A DNA stretch of 64,000 bases. It comes from Bacteroidales bacterium (GTDB taxonomy: Bacteria > Bacteroidota > Bacteroidia > Bacteroidales > UBA932). The first letter of the stretch is position 1, and each line of letters begins with the position of its first letter. Below, piece after piece: positions 60,121-64,000 of this stretch. Made by a program: the position numbers and the translations under genes. The stretch spans positions 1-64,000 of the forward strand of contig JAFYLU010000073.1 in NCBI GenBank assembly GCA_017550025.1, given 5' to 3'. The notes below the pieces were generated by a model. That model was not told the origin of the DNA. It did no database searches and saw only the letters and a program-made list of their open reading frames with translations.

Positions 60121-64000
<3,880 letters not shown>

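Overview
The window is chromosomal DNA from an anaerobic member of the Bacteroidales (Bacteroidota). The evidence is SusC/SusD pairs, fimbrillin-type lipoproteins, DUF3575/DUF5119 fimbrial accessory proteins, GH97 plus SusA-type GH13 starch enzymes, about a dozen short lipoprotein signal peptides, and promoters of the Bacteroidetes type (TAnnTTTG at -7, often with TTTG about 19 bp upstream). Pyruvate formate-lyase, ferredoxin-rich membrane proteins and an Fe-type superoxide dismutase fused to rubredoxin fit an anaerobe that meets some oxygen. I cannot assign a genus. I see no tRNA, rRNA, CRISPR array, transposase or phage gene.

Layout, left to right. 1-13718: a leftward cell-surface locus with an OmpA-type protein, a 1755-residue coiled-coil lipoprotein, then a fimbrial operon (DUF3575, DUF5119, DUF3575, an OmpA-like/TPR lipoprotein, two fimbrillins with the tail of a third between them, and the start of another gene at the left edge). 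A strong terminator separates the coiled-coil gene from the fimbrial operon only about 10 bp before the operon's first ATG. 13894-18875: an EF-hand-like membrane protein, an orphan lipoprotein of the radical-SAM/lipoprotein family, and a divergent 48-residue peptide gene followed by a fimbrillin-like lipoprotein. 18891-25803: housekeeping genes (nucleoside permease, tgt, LptF/G permease, M3 peptidase, zinc-ribbon protein, short SSB). 25889-31972: pflB-pflA, then a membrane polyferredoxin and a Tat-type aldo/keto reductase with ferredoxin tail. 31967-42200: a SusC/SusD operon with a large lipoprotein, then an S8 protease and a lipocalin-like lipoprotein from their own promoter. This suggests peptide or protein use rather than glycan use. 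42307-50542: lysoplasmalogenase, ROK glucokinase with sugar transporter, SOD-rubredoxin, an S26-like peptidase, acyl-CoA ligase, deoxynucleoside kinase and an MBL hydrolase. 50545-57726: nucleoside kinase, uvrA, and a coupled aminotransferase/CoA-transferase pair. 57753-64000: a second fimbrillin-like lipoprotein, then susB (GH97) and a susA-type GH13 gene that runs off the right edge.

How the parts fit: SusA and SusB degrade malto-oligosaccharides to glucose, which the MFS transporter and glucokinase at 43-45 kb could take up and phosphorylate. Pfl handles pyruvate without oxygen. The most unusual items are the mosaic coiled-coil lipoprotein tied to a fimbrial operon, a palindromic repeat placed in frame exactly at the joint between two halves of a polyferredoxin, the SOD-rubredoxin fusion, and several places where a terminator and a promoter overlap.
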